Notes under the pieces: generated by a model
What the model saw: only the letters and a program-made list of their open reading frames with translations
Databases searched by the model: none
What the model was told of the DNA's origin: nothing
Assembly (NCBI GenBank): GCA_016838895.1
Contig: JAEKNU010000009.1
Span: forward strand, 46,949 to 110,948
DNA: 64,000 nucleotides
Reading direction: 5' to 3'
From: Chloroflexota bacterium
GTDB lineage: Bacteria; Chloroflexota; Anaerolineae; Anaerolineales; Anaerolineaceae
In this document: positions 16,041 to 24,672 of the stretch, in pieces
Layout of the letters: every line of letters starts with the position of its first letter
Numbering within the stretch: position 1 is the stretch's first letter
Made by a program: the position numbers and the translations under genes

Positions 16041-18763
16041 GACTGTACCTCCTGAAGGTCAACGCCTAATGTGTTGAGCAGCAAAAGTTGGGCGCGCTGA
16101 AGCGTCCCGCTATTTACATAGGCGCTGCCAACACCCAAAATCTGATTGGGCGATTCGGTTGTGCTGGAAAGATAAAGGGAATCAAGATCAACATAGATTA
16201 CCCCTTCCACATTCTGGATAACAGTGATCACCTCGGCGGCGGTGACGTCTTGTCCGAAGCGGCGCATTTGAAATGAGAAAGCATCTTCGAGTGCATCCTG
16301 CACGTCGTCAAAGACGGCCTCTGTGACATAACGGTTATCTACAGCCAGGTTGGCCGTCAGATTGAAAAGCAGTAGATCAAAGGTATCGACTTTGACTTGT
16401 TGGACAGGGTCACGGACCTTATCCATAGCGCCTTTGAAGGTCTTGATGAATTTTTCATCGGTAACGGGTTTGCCATCGGCTCCGGCGATGGTGATATGCA
16501 CCAGGTGCTGCTCGCCATTCCATAAATCAATGGCCTGCGCCTTGCCGATCCCGGCGTAAGCGCGGGAGAAATCCTCGTAATCATACAGCGAGACAATGCG
16601 GTCGAGGGTGCGTACAGTCAATGGTGCGTTGTCGCGAGCGTCATCCATCTTTTCGGGATCTCCGGCACCTTTGGCAGCCAGTGGATTGATTACACCGCGC
16701 ACACCTAACGGCTTGGAAGGCAGTAATGTCAGGATTCCAGCATCCACTTGACCATCAAGTCCAATACCGCTACGGTAAACTGCGCTGACATTATTCTGCC
16801 CAGTGGGCAGGCGTGCGCCGACTTCCCCGTCTCCGAAAATGACGGTCGCCTTTGCAGTTTTTCCTGATCCTGCCGTAGGATCATCGTCAATGCGGATCAC
16901 GTACTCTTGATCATTGGCATCCAGATCGTACAGTGATGTGGATTCATTCCAAAGCAATCCGTTTACGCGCAGTTTGAGTGTGCTGGCTGAGCCAGTTGGC
17001 GTTGTAGCAGGGATATAGGTTAGTGGGGGTTTTTTGAGCGTAAAGCGCTGGTTCGTCTTTGCGCCGTCCCCACTACCCAGAATTTCGTTGACGGTCTCGC
17101 CATGTATGGCGCTGACCGTGTTGGCGTTGAGTGTGAGTTTGCTGCGCAGGTAGGTATACTTGCGACCCGATTCGAAGGTCAGGACAGTGAAACCGCCAAT
17201 ATGGTTTATGGTTTTAATTGTCAAGACTTCACTAGCTAAAACGCCCGACATATCGCTGCGCTCCCCACGCAGGGTCACGGACTGCCCGACATGAAAACCG
17301 AGTACCAGGTCGTTGAGTTCGAGTTTGGCAGGGTCGCTACCCAGATCTTCCCCAAAGGGTAATTCGGCCAGTGTCAGTTTCTCACTCTGTAAGTGAACGG
17401 TGGTGGTACGGATGTCAAATTTGGATGGCTTGTCGGTATCGTTGTCGTTCAACGATGCTCCTGCCGGAGTTTTAAGCGTCAGGCCGCTGGCTTTGCCACT
17501 CATGGCAAAGGCGGCCAACGCGTACTCGATCTGAGAAGCGATCTTATAGATGCGTGGAGTCGTGCCGACAGCATCGAGACAGATCCACGAATCGGGCAGC
17601 AATCCATCAACGACGCGTTCCAAGTAAAGGTCGGCACTCTGGTAGTAATTACCATTCATCTGGTATTTCCAGATTGGCCAGGCTGAATCCCAGTTTTGTC
17701 CGGGGTATGCAGCACTATTTATGTTAGGAAGGCTCCCGTAGAGAGGTGCATTATTTCCAAAGACAGGCAGTTTCATGCGCAGTGCATGCACACTACCCGT
17801 AGCGCTCGCATTGGTCTTGCGCTCATTTTCAAGGTAGGTGAGCAATTCCTTCTTGTCCCATTTATTGAAAGACAGGAATGCGTTCATGTCATCATCCGTC
17901 CACTGTTTGCACAGGATGTTCGTGGTGATGGCGCTTCCGTCGAGAGGTATCTGAGTGGTAATATCCACCTGGCCCTGGGGCAGGGACGCGGACACATAAC
18001 CAGGCAGCGAGGGAGATGCATCAAAGTCTACTTGAGTGCGCTTCTGATCCGGTTGAGCCTTGATCGCCATGATGCGCAACATAGCCTGGTTGCTGCCGCT
18101 GTCGACTAGCAGGCGATCTCCGGCCCTGAGATTGGCATCTACGCCTTTCAGGTAAATACGCTGTGCGCTGGTTGTCACGGTCTGCGGAAAGGTGAACCGT
18201 GGCTGGATGGCATTCCATTCTTTGTAGGCCGTTAAAGCTGTGGAAGTTTCAAAGGATTGCGGTAACTTGCCTTGTGGCGGGATGCTCTGCACGCGTGTGT
18301 TTATGGGGATATCGGCCATTCCAGGCGCACCCTCCGCATCCTCGACAGTGAATGCCAGGTAGGCGGTGGCGGCTACGCCAGGACTGAGTTCGTAACCGAT
18401 CGAGCGCGCCATCTCAAGAATTGAGCGCCGCTCGTCTGCCGTCCTCAGGAAGCCCTCATTCGCAATCCGTTCCTGGTAGAAGGTCAGCACATCCGCTACG
18501 ATCGCGCTTGCATCAAGCAGGGCAATCGATGGGTCGTCGGATTCGCGCGTGGTCAGGACGGTCAGCGGACGCGCCCCGGCGAAGTCGCCGTCCTGCAGGG
18601 TAAAGTTCCCTAACTGCGCCAGCATGTGTCGGAAAAATGTCGAATAGGAACCTGCGCGATAAGAAAGAGATGGCAGGCCCGGGCGGTTGTAAATTGGCGA
18701 CGGTGCCGGATCGGGTTCACAGCACTGGCAGTTGTTAAGTGCAGGGTCGATTGGATTGCTCAT
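16037..18763 (-). CDS. eCIS baseplate wedge protein 2 (baseplate J-like, Pvc12-type)
   Basis: A 908-aa protein of the putative baseplate assembly family (T4 gp6/gp7 and Afp12/Pvc12 analogues). Recognisable blocks are FFRHMLAQLGNF near residue 45, DDPSIALLDASAIVADVLTF, and further on VIFGDGEVGARLPTGQNNVS with VNPLAAKGAGDPEKMDDARD (gp6-like core), then TVRTLDRIVSLYDYEDFSRA. Seven such positions match the pattern of the preceding paralogue, so the two wedge proteins are ancient duplicates. ATGA overlaps link it to both neighbours. It forms part of the ring around the hub that triggers sheath contraction. Confidence 0.9.
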   Translation of the reverse strand: MSNPIDPALNNCQCCEPDPAPSPIYNRPGLPSLSYRAGSYSTFFRHMLAQLGNFTLQDGDFAGARPLTVLTTRESDDPSIALLDASAIVADVLTFYQERIANEGFLRTADERRSILEMARSIGYELSPGVAATAYLAFTVEDAEGAPGMADIPINTRVQSIPPQGKLPQSFETSTALTAYKEWNAIQPRFTFPQTVTTSAQRIYLKGVDANLRAGDRLLVDSGSNQAMLRIMAIKAQPDQKRTQVDFDASPSLPGYVSASLPQGQVDITTQIPLDGSAITTNILCKQWTDDDMNAFLSFNKWDKKELLTYLENERKTNASATGSVHALRMKLPVFGNNAPLYGSLPNINSAAYPGQNWDSAWPIWKYQMNGNYYQSADLYLERVVDGLLPDSWICLDAVGTTPRIYKIASQIEYALAAFAMSGKASGLTLKTPAGASLNDNDTDKPSKFDIRTTTVHLQSEKLTLAELPFGEDLGSDPAKLELNDLVLGFHVGQSVTLRGERSDMSGVLASEVLTIKTINHIGGFTVLTFESGRKYTYLRSKLTLNANTVSAIHGETVNEILGSGDGAKTNQRFTLKKPPLTYIPATTPTGSASTLKLRVNGLLWNESTSLYDLDANDQEYVIRIDDDPTAGSGKTAKATVIFGDGEVGARLPTGQNNVSAVYRSGIGLDGQVDAGILTLLPSKPLGVRGVINPLAAKGAGDPEKMDDARDNAPLTVRTLDRIVSLYDYEDFSRAYAGIGKAQAIDLWNGEQHLVHITIAGADGKPVTDEKFIKTFKGAMDKVRDPVQQVKVDTFDLLLFNLTANLAVDNRYVTEAVFDDVQDALEDAFSFQMRRFGQDVTAAEVITVIQNVEGVIYVDLDSLYLSSTTESPNQILGVGSAYVNSGTLQRAQLLLLNTLGVDLQEVQS

Positions 18764-21285
18764 AATCCACCTTCCATGATGAAATCGAGTTTGCCGTTCT
18801 CGGGCAGACTAGGGTCATTATCCAGACGGGCGATCTCGAGCCGCTCGAACGAGATCATGCCATTTGAAAACTCGTCCTGTGCCGGTTGTCCCCAACGCCT
18901 GAAACGATTGGATTTGCCTGTGGCGTCCTCCGCGTCGACCCACTGCACACCGGGCACGTCCATCACCAGGGCAATTAATTGGCTCAAGTAGACTGGCTGC
19001 CCAAATGTAAAGTTATCTGGGTGGAAAAAGCCGAGTGTGCCGTTAGGGAATTCGCGGCAGCTAAATAGTTTAAGCAGGTCTTCGTGTACCTGGCTGCGGT
19101 AATATCCGGATTTGACGCACACCGTAAAGATGATTTCAAGCGGCACGAAACGCGGCGCATCGATTTCGATGTCTTCCCCGGCCATGCGGAATCGCTCGAC
19201 GAAAGCGCGCAGTTCGTTCTCAAAGGATGCATCTACGAGCCGTCCACTCATGCGGTCGACTGTGATGAAGACGGTATACCAACTCCCCGTCCAGCGCAGT
19301 GTTGCCGCAGCTTTTTGGACTTCGGGATGGCGTTCGGTTACTTCAGCATAATCCGCGGCTGTGACGGCGCGTTCCTGGGTGCGGAAGGCCTGCGGCGCGT
19401 ACTGGCGTACCTGTTCAAGTGATTCCGGATCGCGTCCGCCCGAGGCTGCCAGCGGATTACGGACGAGGTTGATACCCGTCCCGGGCAGCACAACGCGGCT
19501 GATTGCTTCGGCACCCACGTTTCCAATTTTGCCGCTGCCAACCCGATAATGGGCTGTAAAGGTAGCGTCGGGTTTGGGTTTTGCAGCGTGGAAGCCGTCC
19601 CCGAAACGCAAATGGGCACGGGTATCGTTATCTATTTCGACGACAAAGTGTCGGTCGAAGCGGCTACTGGCTAGTAGGTCGTGACGCACCAACCAGGGGC
19701 GTGTCCCATCACCATTTTCAATCAATTTCACAGCAGGCAGCACATCACGCATTTGCCATTGTATTGCCGTTGTAGCGGCTGCATTCGAATCGAAGATAAC
19801 AACCTCGTTCTCGCTATTGCGCACGAGTGCACCAAATCGGTCACGTGTGTGGCCCTGCTGGGTCAACGGCGCTTTTGCCAAAATAGGTTGAAGCAAGCGT
19901 CCAGCTGAATCTACGCTGATATTGCCCAGTACCTCGTCGGTGGGAAGCGTGTAGCCATGGTCCGCTAGAGCGATATTGCCGCGTGCCACACTCAAATCAA
20001 GCACAAGTTGCGGGCCGGTCACAATCTGTATCCTAGTTGAAATACACAAAGGGAACGGCAGGGCGTCCTGGGCGTCCCAGCTGATTTCAGCGATAGTTGT
20101 ATCGTGTAATGGATCCACAAGTGGATCGCCGAGACTGTCCTCAGTTATCACGCTGGTCAGACGAACGACATGACGATGGGCCGGGTCAGCATCTGCAGCC
20201 AGACCCGTGGTCGCACCGATAACTTCTTCAAAGAGCAGTAAATCTCCAACTTGTAAAGCAAGCTGTGGATCGTTATACAACGTTGCGTGTGTGGCACCTT
20301 TTGGCAAACAACATTCACTGTCATCCCAGGTGTAAAAGCGAATTTTGTTGTGAGCGCTATCCAGCCGCAGGTCGTGCAGGGTTTCAAAGACAGCCGGGGA
20401 TTCCTCCTGCAGGATGTCTGCCAGCTTGAGTGGATCGATCATGTTGACTTCTTCTCTACCACGTGTCAACAACGGCGTACCATCGGGCAGTGTCAAACCG
20501 TCCGCAGCACCACTTGGCTCCACCTGAAAGTGCATCCACGCGCGGGCATTGCAGCCTTCGTGCATATTGTAGTCAAGTAGACGTGCGTGCCGGCGCATCG
20601 AAATTCGCTGGCGAGCTGTGCCTAAATAGGCTTCACTGGCGACGGCGTCCTGGTAATAACTTATTTGGTCTCCGACGTAGGCAATTGACTCGACCAGCGC
20701 TACCTGCAAATCTGCGGGACTGCGTTCTGTCCAGTTGGGTATGATTACCGAAAGCCGATCGAGCATCAGTCGGCGGAAGCTGCTGTAGTCTTTGGCGAGA
20801 TAGTCGATTAATGGGGCTGGCAGGTTCTTGAGCTGGCATAACGATTCAAGTTGGCAGTCGAAATCGCTCGGGCATTCGACTTTGAACGAGAAGGTTAAAG
20901 CTGAAAGTTGAATATCAAACCCGGAAGGAGGCAGCTCTTCTTCTTCGCCAGTGACTAGTCGCAGGGTGTAGGTTGAGTAATCTCCGGCCTCACTGACAGT
21001 CAGGGTAACAACGTTGTTAACCTCAGCATAGGTCATGATCTCAATATCCGTGATACGCACACCGCCTTCAATCACGAAGTTGTGCGCGGAAAGCACAGGG
21101 AGAGCTGGAAAACCATTTGGCTGCCCGGGCAAGTTGTGGATGCAGTGGATTTCGAGCGTCTTTTCATCCGCAGAGGTGACCTCGAGGTAGTCAATCCCAT
21201 TTAGTTTAGGTATGCCGCCGCTGCCGGTACTGAAACGTACGGCGTCACGTCGGTTTTCGTTGGCGCAGAAGTATTGGGTTCCCAT
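18760..21285 (-). CDS. eCIS baseplate wedge protein 1 (baseplate J-like, Pvc11-type)
   Basis: An 841-aa putative baseplate assembly protein. The N terminus (MGTQYFCANENRRDAVR) is typical of eCIS Pvc11-type proteins. The central part has DYLAKDYSSFRRLMLDRLSV and DLQVALVESIAYVGDQISYY; the gp6/J core shows RFGDGFHAAKPKPD, VVLPGTGINLVRNPLAASGG and FRTQERAVTAADYAEVTERH. It starts one base after the gp25 stop and overlaps the second wedge gene by ATGA. Together with gp25 and the second wedge protein it forms the inner baseplate. Confidence 0.9.
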   Translation of the reverse strand: MGTQYFCANENRRDAVRFSTGSGGIPKLNGIDYLEVTSADEKTLEIHCIHNLPGQPNGFPALPVLSAHNFVIEGGVRITDIEIMTYAEVNNVVTLTVSEAGDYSTYTLRLVTGEEEELPPSGFDIQLSALTFSFKVECPSDFDCQLESLCQLKNLPAPLIDYLAKDYSSFRRLMLDRLSVIIPNWTERSPADLQVALVESIAYVGDQISYYQDAVASEAYLGTARQRISMRRHARLLDYNMHEGCNARAWMHFQVEPSGAADGLTLPDGTPLLTRGREEVNMIDPLKLADILQEESPAVFETLHDLRLDSAHNKIRFYTWDDSECCLPKGATHATLYNDPQLALQVGDLLLFEEVIGATTGLAADADPAHRHVVRLTSVITEDSLGDPLVDPLHDTTIAEISWDAQDALPFPLCISTRIQIVTGPQLVLDLSVARGNIALADHGYTLPTDEVLGNISVDSAGRLLQPILAKAPLTQQGHTRDRFGALVRNSENEVVIFDSNAAATTAIQWQMRDVLPAVKLIENGDGTRPWLVRHDLLASSRFDRHFVVEIDNDTRAHLRFGDGFHAAKPKPDATFTAHYRVGSGKIGNVGAEAISRVVLPGTGINLVRNPLAASGGRDPESLEQVRQYAPQAFRTQERAVTAADYAEVTERHPEVQKAAATLRWTGSWYTVFITVDRMSGRLVDASFENELRAFVERFRMAGEDIEIDAPRFVPLEIIFTVCVKSGYYRSQVHEDLLKLFSCREFPNGTLGFFHPDNFTFGQPVYLSQLIALVMDVPGVQWVDAEDATGKSNRFRRWGQPAQDEFSNGMISFERLEIARLDNDPSLPENGKLDFIMEGGL

Positions 21286-21286
21286 G

Positions 21287-21643
21287 CTACACCTGCCTCT
21301 CGAACTGAGCCTGTTGCTGCTGCTGTGAATGATTTACAGTGTAGACCACTTTTACTTGCAGGTTCGAGTCTTCGCATTGGACAATCACTTCATTAACCTG
21401 GATCAGTTCACCCAGCCACTGTTGTAATGAACTTTGCACAAGGAACTGAGTGGCAGTCGCCAGTTCCGGACTGTTTGGTCCAAAGACCATCTGGAGTACG
21501 CCGCAGCCGAAGGTAGGGCGGTTAACGCGCTCTCCGGGATTGGTAAAGAGCACCTGCTCGATCATGTCGCGGATATGTTCATCTACGCCGGTCAAAGCTG
21601 TACGCCCATTGCGGACAATATGATATGGATAATCAATTTGCAT
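21287..21643 (-). CDS. gp25-like baseplate wedge protein (Pvc9/TssE-like)
   Basis: A 118-aa lysozyme-like-fold protein without lysozyme activity expected. The family hallmark VDEHIRDMIEQVLFTNPGER is present, followed by FGCGVLQMVFGPN. gp25 proteins are the most conserved baseplate component in phages, T6SS and eCIS and nucleate sheath polymerisation. An RBS (GCGAGG) precedes ATG 21643. It is located between the PAAR-like tip gene and the first wedge gene, the usual eCIS order. Confidence 0.93.
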   Translation of the reverse strand: MQIDYPYHIVRNGRTALTGVDEHIRDMIEQVLFTNPGERVNRPTFGCGVLQMVFGPNSPELATATQFLVQSSLQQWLGELIQVNEVIVQCEDSNLQVKVVYTVNHSQQQQQAQFERQV

Positions 21644-21655
21644 AAATACCTCGCT

Positions 21656-21976
21656 TCACATTCCTTTAACCCGCGGTTGAACGACGAGCACTGTCACTGG
21701 AACACCGTTCGGCACTGTGATGGCTTGACTGTCTTGCAGCAAAACGGGGATTCCCATGGCCTTGACGCGGACGGCGCCTGTTACCCACATGGCAGTGACA
21801 CAAGGTAACGGGCCGCCTGGCGTGGCGAACGGACAACCTGCTACGGTATAGGGTGCGGGCTGGGGTACAACCGGTTGTCCACCAACTTTGACGCGTGGAT
21901 TGGGCATGGTTGGCATGGCCTGGCCACCGTGACTGCAAATCACGGTAGCACCTACATGCAGCAAGAAGCCGGGCAT
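21656..21976 (-). CDS. PAAR-like spike-tip protein
   Basis: A 106-aa protein beginning MPGFLLHVGATVICSHGGQA. Its repeated short strands and invariant-looking His/Cys (HVGATVICSHGG, AGCPFATPGG, LPCVTAMW) fit the Zn-binding PAAR/DUF4280-like cone that sharpens VgrG spikes (Pvc10 position). Start and preceding stop share bases (TGATG), so it is co-translated with the OB-fold spike. Membrane piercing tip function is known for the family; no extension domain is present. Confidence 0.82.
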   Translation of the reverse strand: MPGFLLHVGATVICSHGGQAMPTMPNPRVKVGGQPVVPQPAPYTVAGCPFATPGGPLPCVTAMWVTGAVRVKAMGIPVLLQDSQAITVPNGVPVTVLVVQPRVKGM

Positions 21977-22476
21977 CAGGTTATCTCCAATGCGCCGCCG
22001 TTGATCTTGACACCGGCCGGGGTTAGCTCAATTGTGCCGAGCGGTCCTGCATCAAGTTTGATCCCAGTGAGATCGAATGTCATCGTAAGCGGTATGGGCA
22101 CTGATGGCGGTGACACTTCGAGGGTGACACCCCCTACGCCGGGTATTTCGCTCATGGTCAGGGTAATGCTGTCCATTTTGATGATTTTCATCTGCGGAAT
22201 AGCCGGGGTTGCAGGTACCTCACCGATTCCCCAGAAACAACCGCTCCAAATCGGATAATCAATATCGCCGCCTTCGAACTCGACCCAGAGGTTGGCTCCA
22301 TTGGGCGGGATCATGAAAAAACCAACTCCGCTGCCTGCATAAGGCACACAGGGCATGGCCCAACTCAGACTGCCGTCTCCGAGAACAGACGGAACACTGA
22401 CTTGCACGCGCCCAAGCATCATGGGGTCAATATTGTTCTCGACTTTTCCGCGATATTTTCCAAAAAATGATGGCAT
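21976..22476 (-). CDS. Spike protein, gp5/VgrG OB-fold domain
   Basis: A 166-aa protein starting MPSFFGKYRGKVENNIDP; this and the next block (LGRVQVSVPSV, GFFMIPPNGANLWVEFEGGD, YPIWSGCFW) are the OB-fold of phage base V/gp5 proteins. The C-terminal half is short beta-strand repeats (LTMSEIPGVGGVTLEV, TFDLTGIKLDAGPLGTIEL) like the trimeric beta-helix needle. In PVC/Afp systems hub and spike form one polypeptide (Pvc8); here the spike is a separate gene right after the hub. AAGGAG precedes the ATG. Confidence 0.9.
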   Translation of the reverse strand: MPSFFGKYRGKVENNIDPMMLGRVQVSVPSVLGDGSLSWAMPCVPYAGSGVGFFMIPPNGANLWVEFEGGDIDYPIWSGCFWGIGEVPATPAIPQMKIIKMDSITLTMSEIPGVGGVTLEVSPPSVPIPLTMTFDLTGIKLDAGPLGTIELTPAGVKINGGALEIT

Positions 22477-22484
22477 AGTACTCC

Positions 22485-23627
22485 TTACGGCACCACGACG
22501 GGGCTGATTGCGCCAGTCCCCTCACGCTTGAGGGTAAAGCTCTGTTTGTAATCGCCGCGTGTGATGTTGTGTGTCACGCTCTTGACGTAATAAAATCCAT
22601 CGAAGGTGAAACCCACCCCACGCAGGCCGACCAGGCTACGCGCCTGCAGCATGCCCCCGTAGCGGACGGCATCCAGCTCACCTGTGACGGTCAGAGTGTC
22701 GTCGGTGGAAGCATCAGTCTGCGCCTGTGCCCGCCCGTACGATTGGGCGATGTTCAGGCCATTGCCCTGAAATTGGGTCGTGCGCACGTTGGGTTGGTTG
22801 ACAAGCACAGCCGGCTGACTTGAGAGTGGCGGACGTGTGCTTACAACGGTTTGCACCGGCACGGTCTGGTTGGTCTGACGATCCTGAACTTGGCCAGATA
22901 CCATAGCCGGGGCCAATGCATTGTTCTGAAAATTGATCGTGTTTACGTTTGTGTTTGGCCCAAGGTTGACCGAAAGCGCCGATTGGGGGATACCAAGACG
23001 CACGGGTGGACCCCAGTAAGCTGTATTCGTAAAGGGAGCTGGCCCCGGGACCACATAAAACACATATCCGTGTCGCCCGGCCATCTCGTTGAGGTAACCC
23101 AGATCTGTATCCCTTTGCGCCGGGATACGCTCAATCGGCAGCGGCACATCCATTGCCAGCGGCGGCAGCACAATCGGAATCAGGCCATACTGGGCATAGG
23201 TAGCGATGATCTTATTGGCAATGACCAGTTCGGGTTGAGCCGGGTGTTCAACGTTTTTTTCTTCCATGTCCATCATCACGCTGACATCCTCGCCGGTTAC
23301 TGTAATGGTTCCAGTGCCTGGTTGATTCCCGGGAGAGAGTTGCTGGTCGGTGATGATACCGTCCAGCAGTACGCCAGGGATGGCATTGATGGTGACGATC
23401 AGGATCACACGGTTGAATACCTTCAGCAGCGGCAGGCTAAGCAGCGGATAATCCATCAGGCTGGATGGTCCCGGGCGCCCGGCCTGGAAGGTGAGTTGGA
23501 ATCCTGAACGTCCCGTATCGCTGTGAGTAACCCGCACGCTTTGCAGCGCCTCCAGGTAAGGTAGTGGCGCAGGGACAGCTACGGTCGGCCCGATCATCAG
23601 TGTGAGGTGGATACCAAGCGCTGTCAT
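22485..23627 (-). CDS. Tail hub protein (phage late control D / gp27-like, N-terminal part of Pvc8)
   Basis: A 380-aa protein of the gpD/gp27 hub fold. Typical blocks are VTHSDTGRSGFQLTFQAGRP near residue 33, LDGIITDQQLSPGNQPGTGT, TVTGEDVSVMMDMEEK, and the C-terminal GFYYVKSVTHNITRGDYKQS, which is the hub hallmark. The start ATG overlaps the LysM stop (ATGA). It links the inner tube to the spike gene that follows 8 nt downstream. Confidence 0.9.
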   Translation of the reverse strand: MTALGIHLTLMIGPTVAVPAPLPYLEALQSVRVTHSDTGRSGFQLTFQAGRPGPSSLMDYPLLSLPLLKVFNRVILIVTINAIPGVLLDGIITDQQLSPGNQPGTGTITVTGEDVSVMMDMEEKNVEHPAQPELVIANKIIATYAQYGLIPIVLPPLAMDVPLPIERIPAQRDTDLGYLNEMAGRHGYVFYVVPGPAPFTNTAYWGPPVRLGIPQSALSVNLGPNTNVNTINFQNNALAPAMVSGQVQDRQTNQTVPVQTVVSTRPPLSSQPAVLVNQPNVRTTQFQGNGLNIAQSYGRAQAQTDASTDDTLTVTGELDAVRYGGMLQARSLVGLRGVGFTFDGFYYVKSVTHNITRGDYKQSFTLKREGTGAISPVVVP

Positions 23628-23917
23628 TGTGGCTGCGGGATCGGAATACGGATCTTCCGTCCGACCTCAGCGGTCAGATCGGGGGGATTCATGGCATTGC
23701 TGGCATCACAGGCGCGCCAGAACTGTTCCGGGTCGCCAATGGCACGGGCTGTAATGAAGTCAAGGCGGTCACCCTGGGTAACGACAATTTCGGTCAGGAC
23801 AGGCAAATTTTCGCTGCGTGGCAGGAATCGACGTCGGATATACGTGATTTCACATCCCTGCACGTCGGTTAGCGTGGTCGTCTGGATTTTTATATAACGA
23901 CTGTTTGGATCAAACAT
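23624..23917 (-). CDS. LysM-domain eCIS protein (tail protein X-like)
   Basis: A 97-aa protein; ATG 23917 is preferred because GAGAGG lies 5 nt upstream, while the GTG at 23923 would touch the RBS. The C-terminal half is a LysM module: EIVVTQGDRLDFITARAIGD with WRACDASNAMNPPDL. In PVC-like systems LysM is the C-terminal part of Pvc7; here it is a stand-alone gene next to the adaptor gene. It probably braces hub and tube rather than binding peptidoglycan. Confidence 0.85.
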   Translation of the reverse strand: MFDPNSRYIKIQTTTLTDVQGCEITYIRRRFLPRSENLPVLTEIVVTQGDRLDFITARAIGDPEQFWRACDASNAMNPPDLTAEVGRKIRIPIPQPQ

Positions 23918-23926
23918 ACTCACCTC

Positions 23927-24574
23927 TCATATTGACAGATTGAACGAAAACGAAGCGGCATTCCCCACACTGCCCATCACGGCCATGGCCTCCTTGATGC
24001 CCTGGTGGACCATGAACATGGCAAAACCAGGGTGGGAAAGCGGAAAATCGTTGTAATTCTGGATGCGCATGCCCAGTGAAACCTTGGCGCGGATCGGGTT
24101 TAACAGCGTGTCATGCGCCTCCTCGGTAATGCTAAACTCGGTTAAGCGGATCGGCACCACCCGTTGCGGGCCCCAGATGAAGAGCGTAAATGGACCCTCG
24201 ACCGGGACCACTTCAATCGTCCCGGCTGCGAGCAGTGCGGTGTTGGCTAGTACCGTCAGCATCTTGGGATACAGCAGCATCTCCAACGCGGCCAACTGGG
24301 GATAAATCCCCACTGCACTGGCGATCCCTCCAGTTTCGAGCTGGTCGGTAGCGTCGATTTCCACGTCCAGGCGAATGTTTTCGGTTGGTGGTCCCTTCAA
24401 GCGCTGCGGCTCAGAGCGGCTATTTGATTCTCCACCACTGGCCTGCGCCTGCAGAGTGCGGGTTAACGTATCGGGGTTGTACTGGAAGATGGTAATGCTG
24501 GCTACAGGGTTGGTGACATCAATGCCGATAATGGCACCTTTGATCAAACGGGGGGAGATGGGTGTTGGAGACAT
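23927..24574 (-). CDS. CIS tube/hub adaptor protein (Pvc7 N-terminal-like)
   Basis: A 215-aa protein with the family pattern of contractile-injection tube adaptor proteins: KGAIIGIDVTNPVASITIFQ, then the FQYNPDTLTRT motif, a basic SRSEPQRLKGPPTENIRLDV stretch and FTLFIWGPQRVVPIRLTEFS. It is like gp53/gp54-type adaptors that join tube to baseplate hub. It is the first structural gene after the cargo block and has its own RBS (AGAGG), and a 98-nt gap separates it from the last cargo gene, so a secondary promoter or processing site is possible there. Confidence 0.85.
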   Translation of the reverse strand: MSPTPISPRLIKGAIIGIDVTNPVASITIFQYNPDTLTRTLQAQASGGESNSRSEPQRLKGPPTENIRLDVEIDATDQLETGGIASAVGIYPQLAALEMLLYPKMLTVLANTALLAAGTIEVVPVEGPFTLFIWGPQRVVPIRLTEFSITEEAHDTLLNPIRAKVSLGMRIQNYNDFPLSHPGFAMFMVHQGIKEAMAVMGSVGNAASFSFNLSI

Positions 24575-24672
24575 AAAATACCTCTACTTGCGCTTGTGCA
24601 TCAGAATTGGATGAACGCTTATAAATATGGATACGGTAGTAAACTATTCAAATACTTTGTTTATTTCCAGCA

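Noticed and set aside
22851..23507. 218-codon plus-strand frame opposite the hub gene
   Set aside because: Antisense shadow of a clearly recognised hub protein in a G+C-rich gene; composition is His/Arg-rich as in reverse-complement artefacts.
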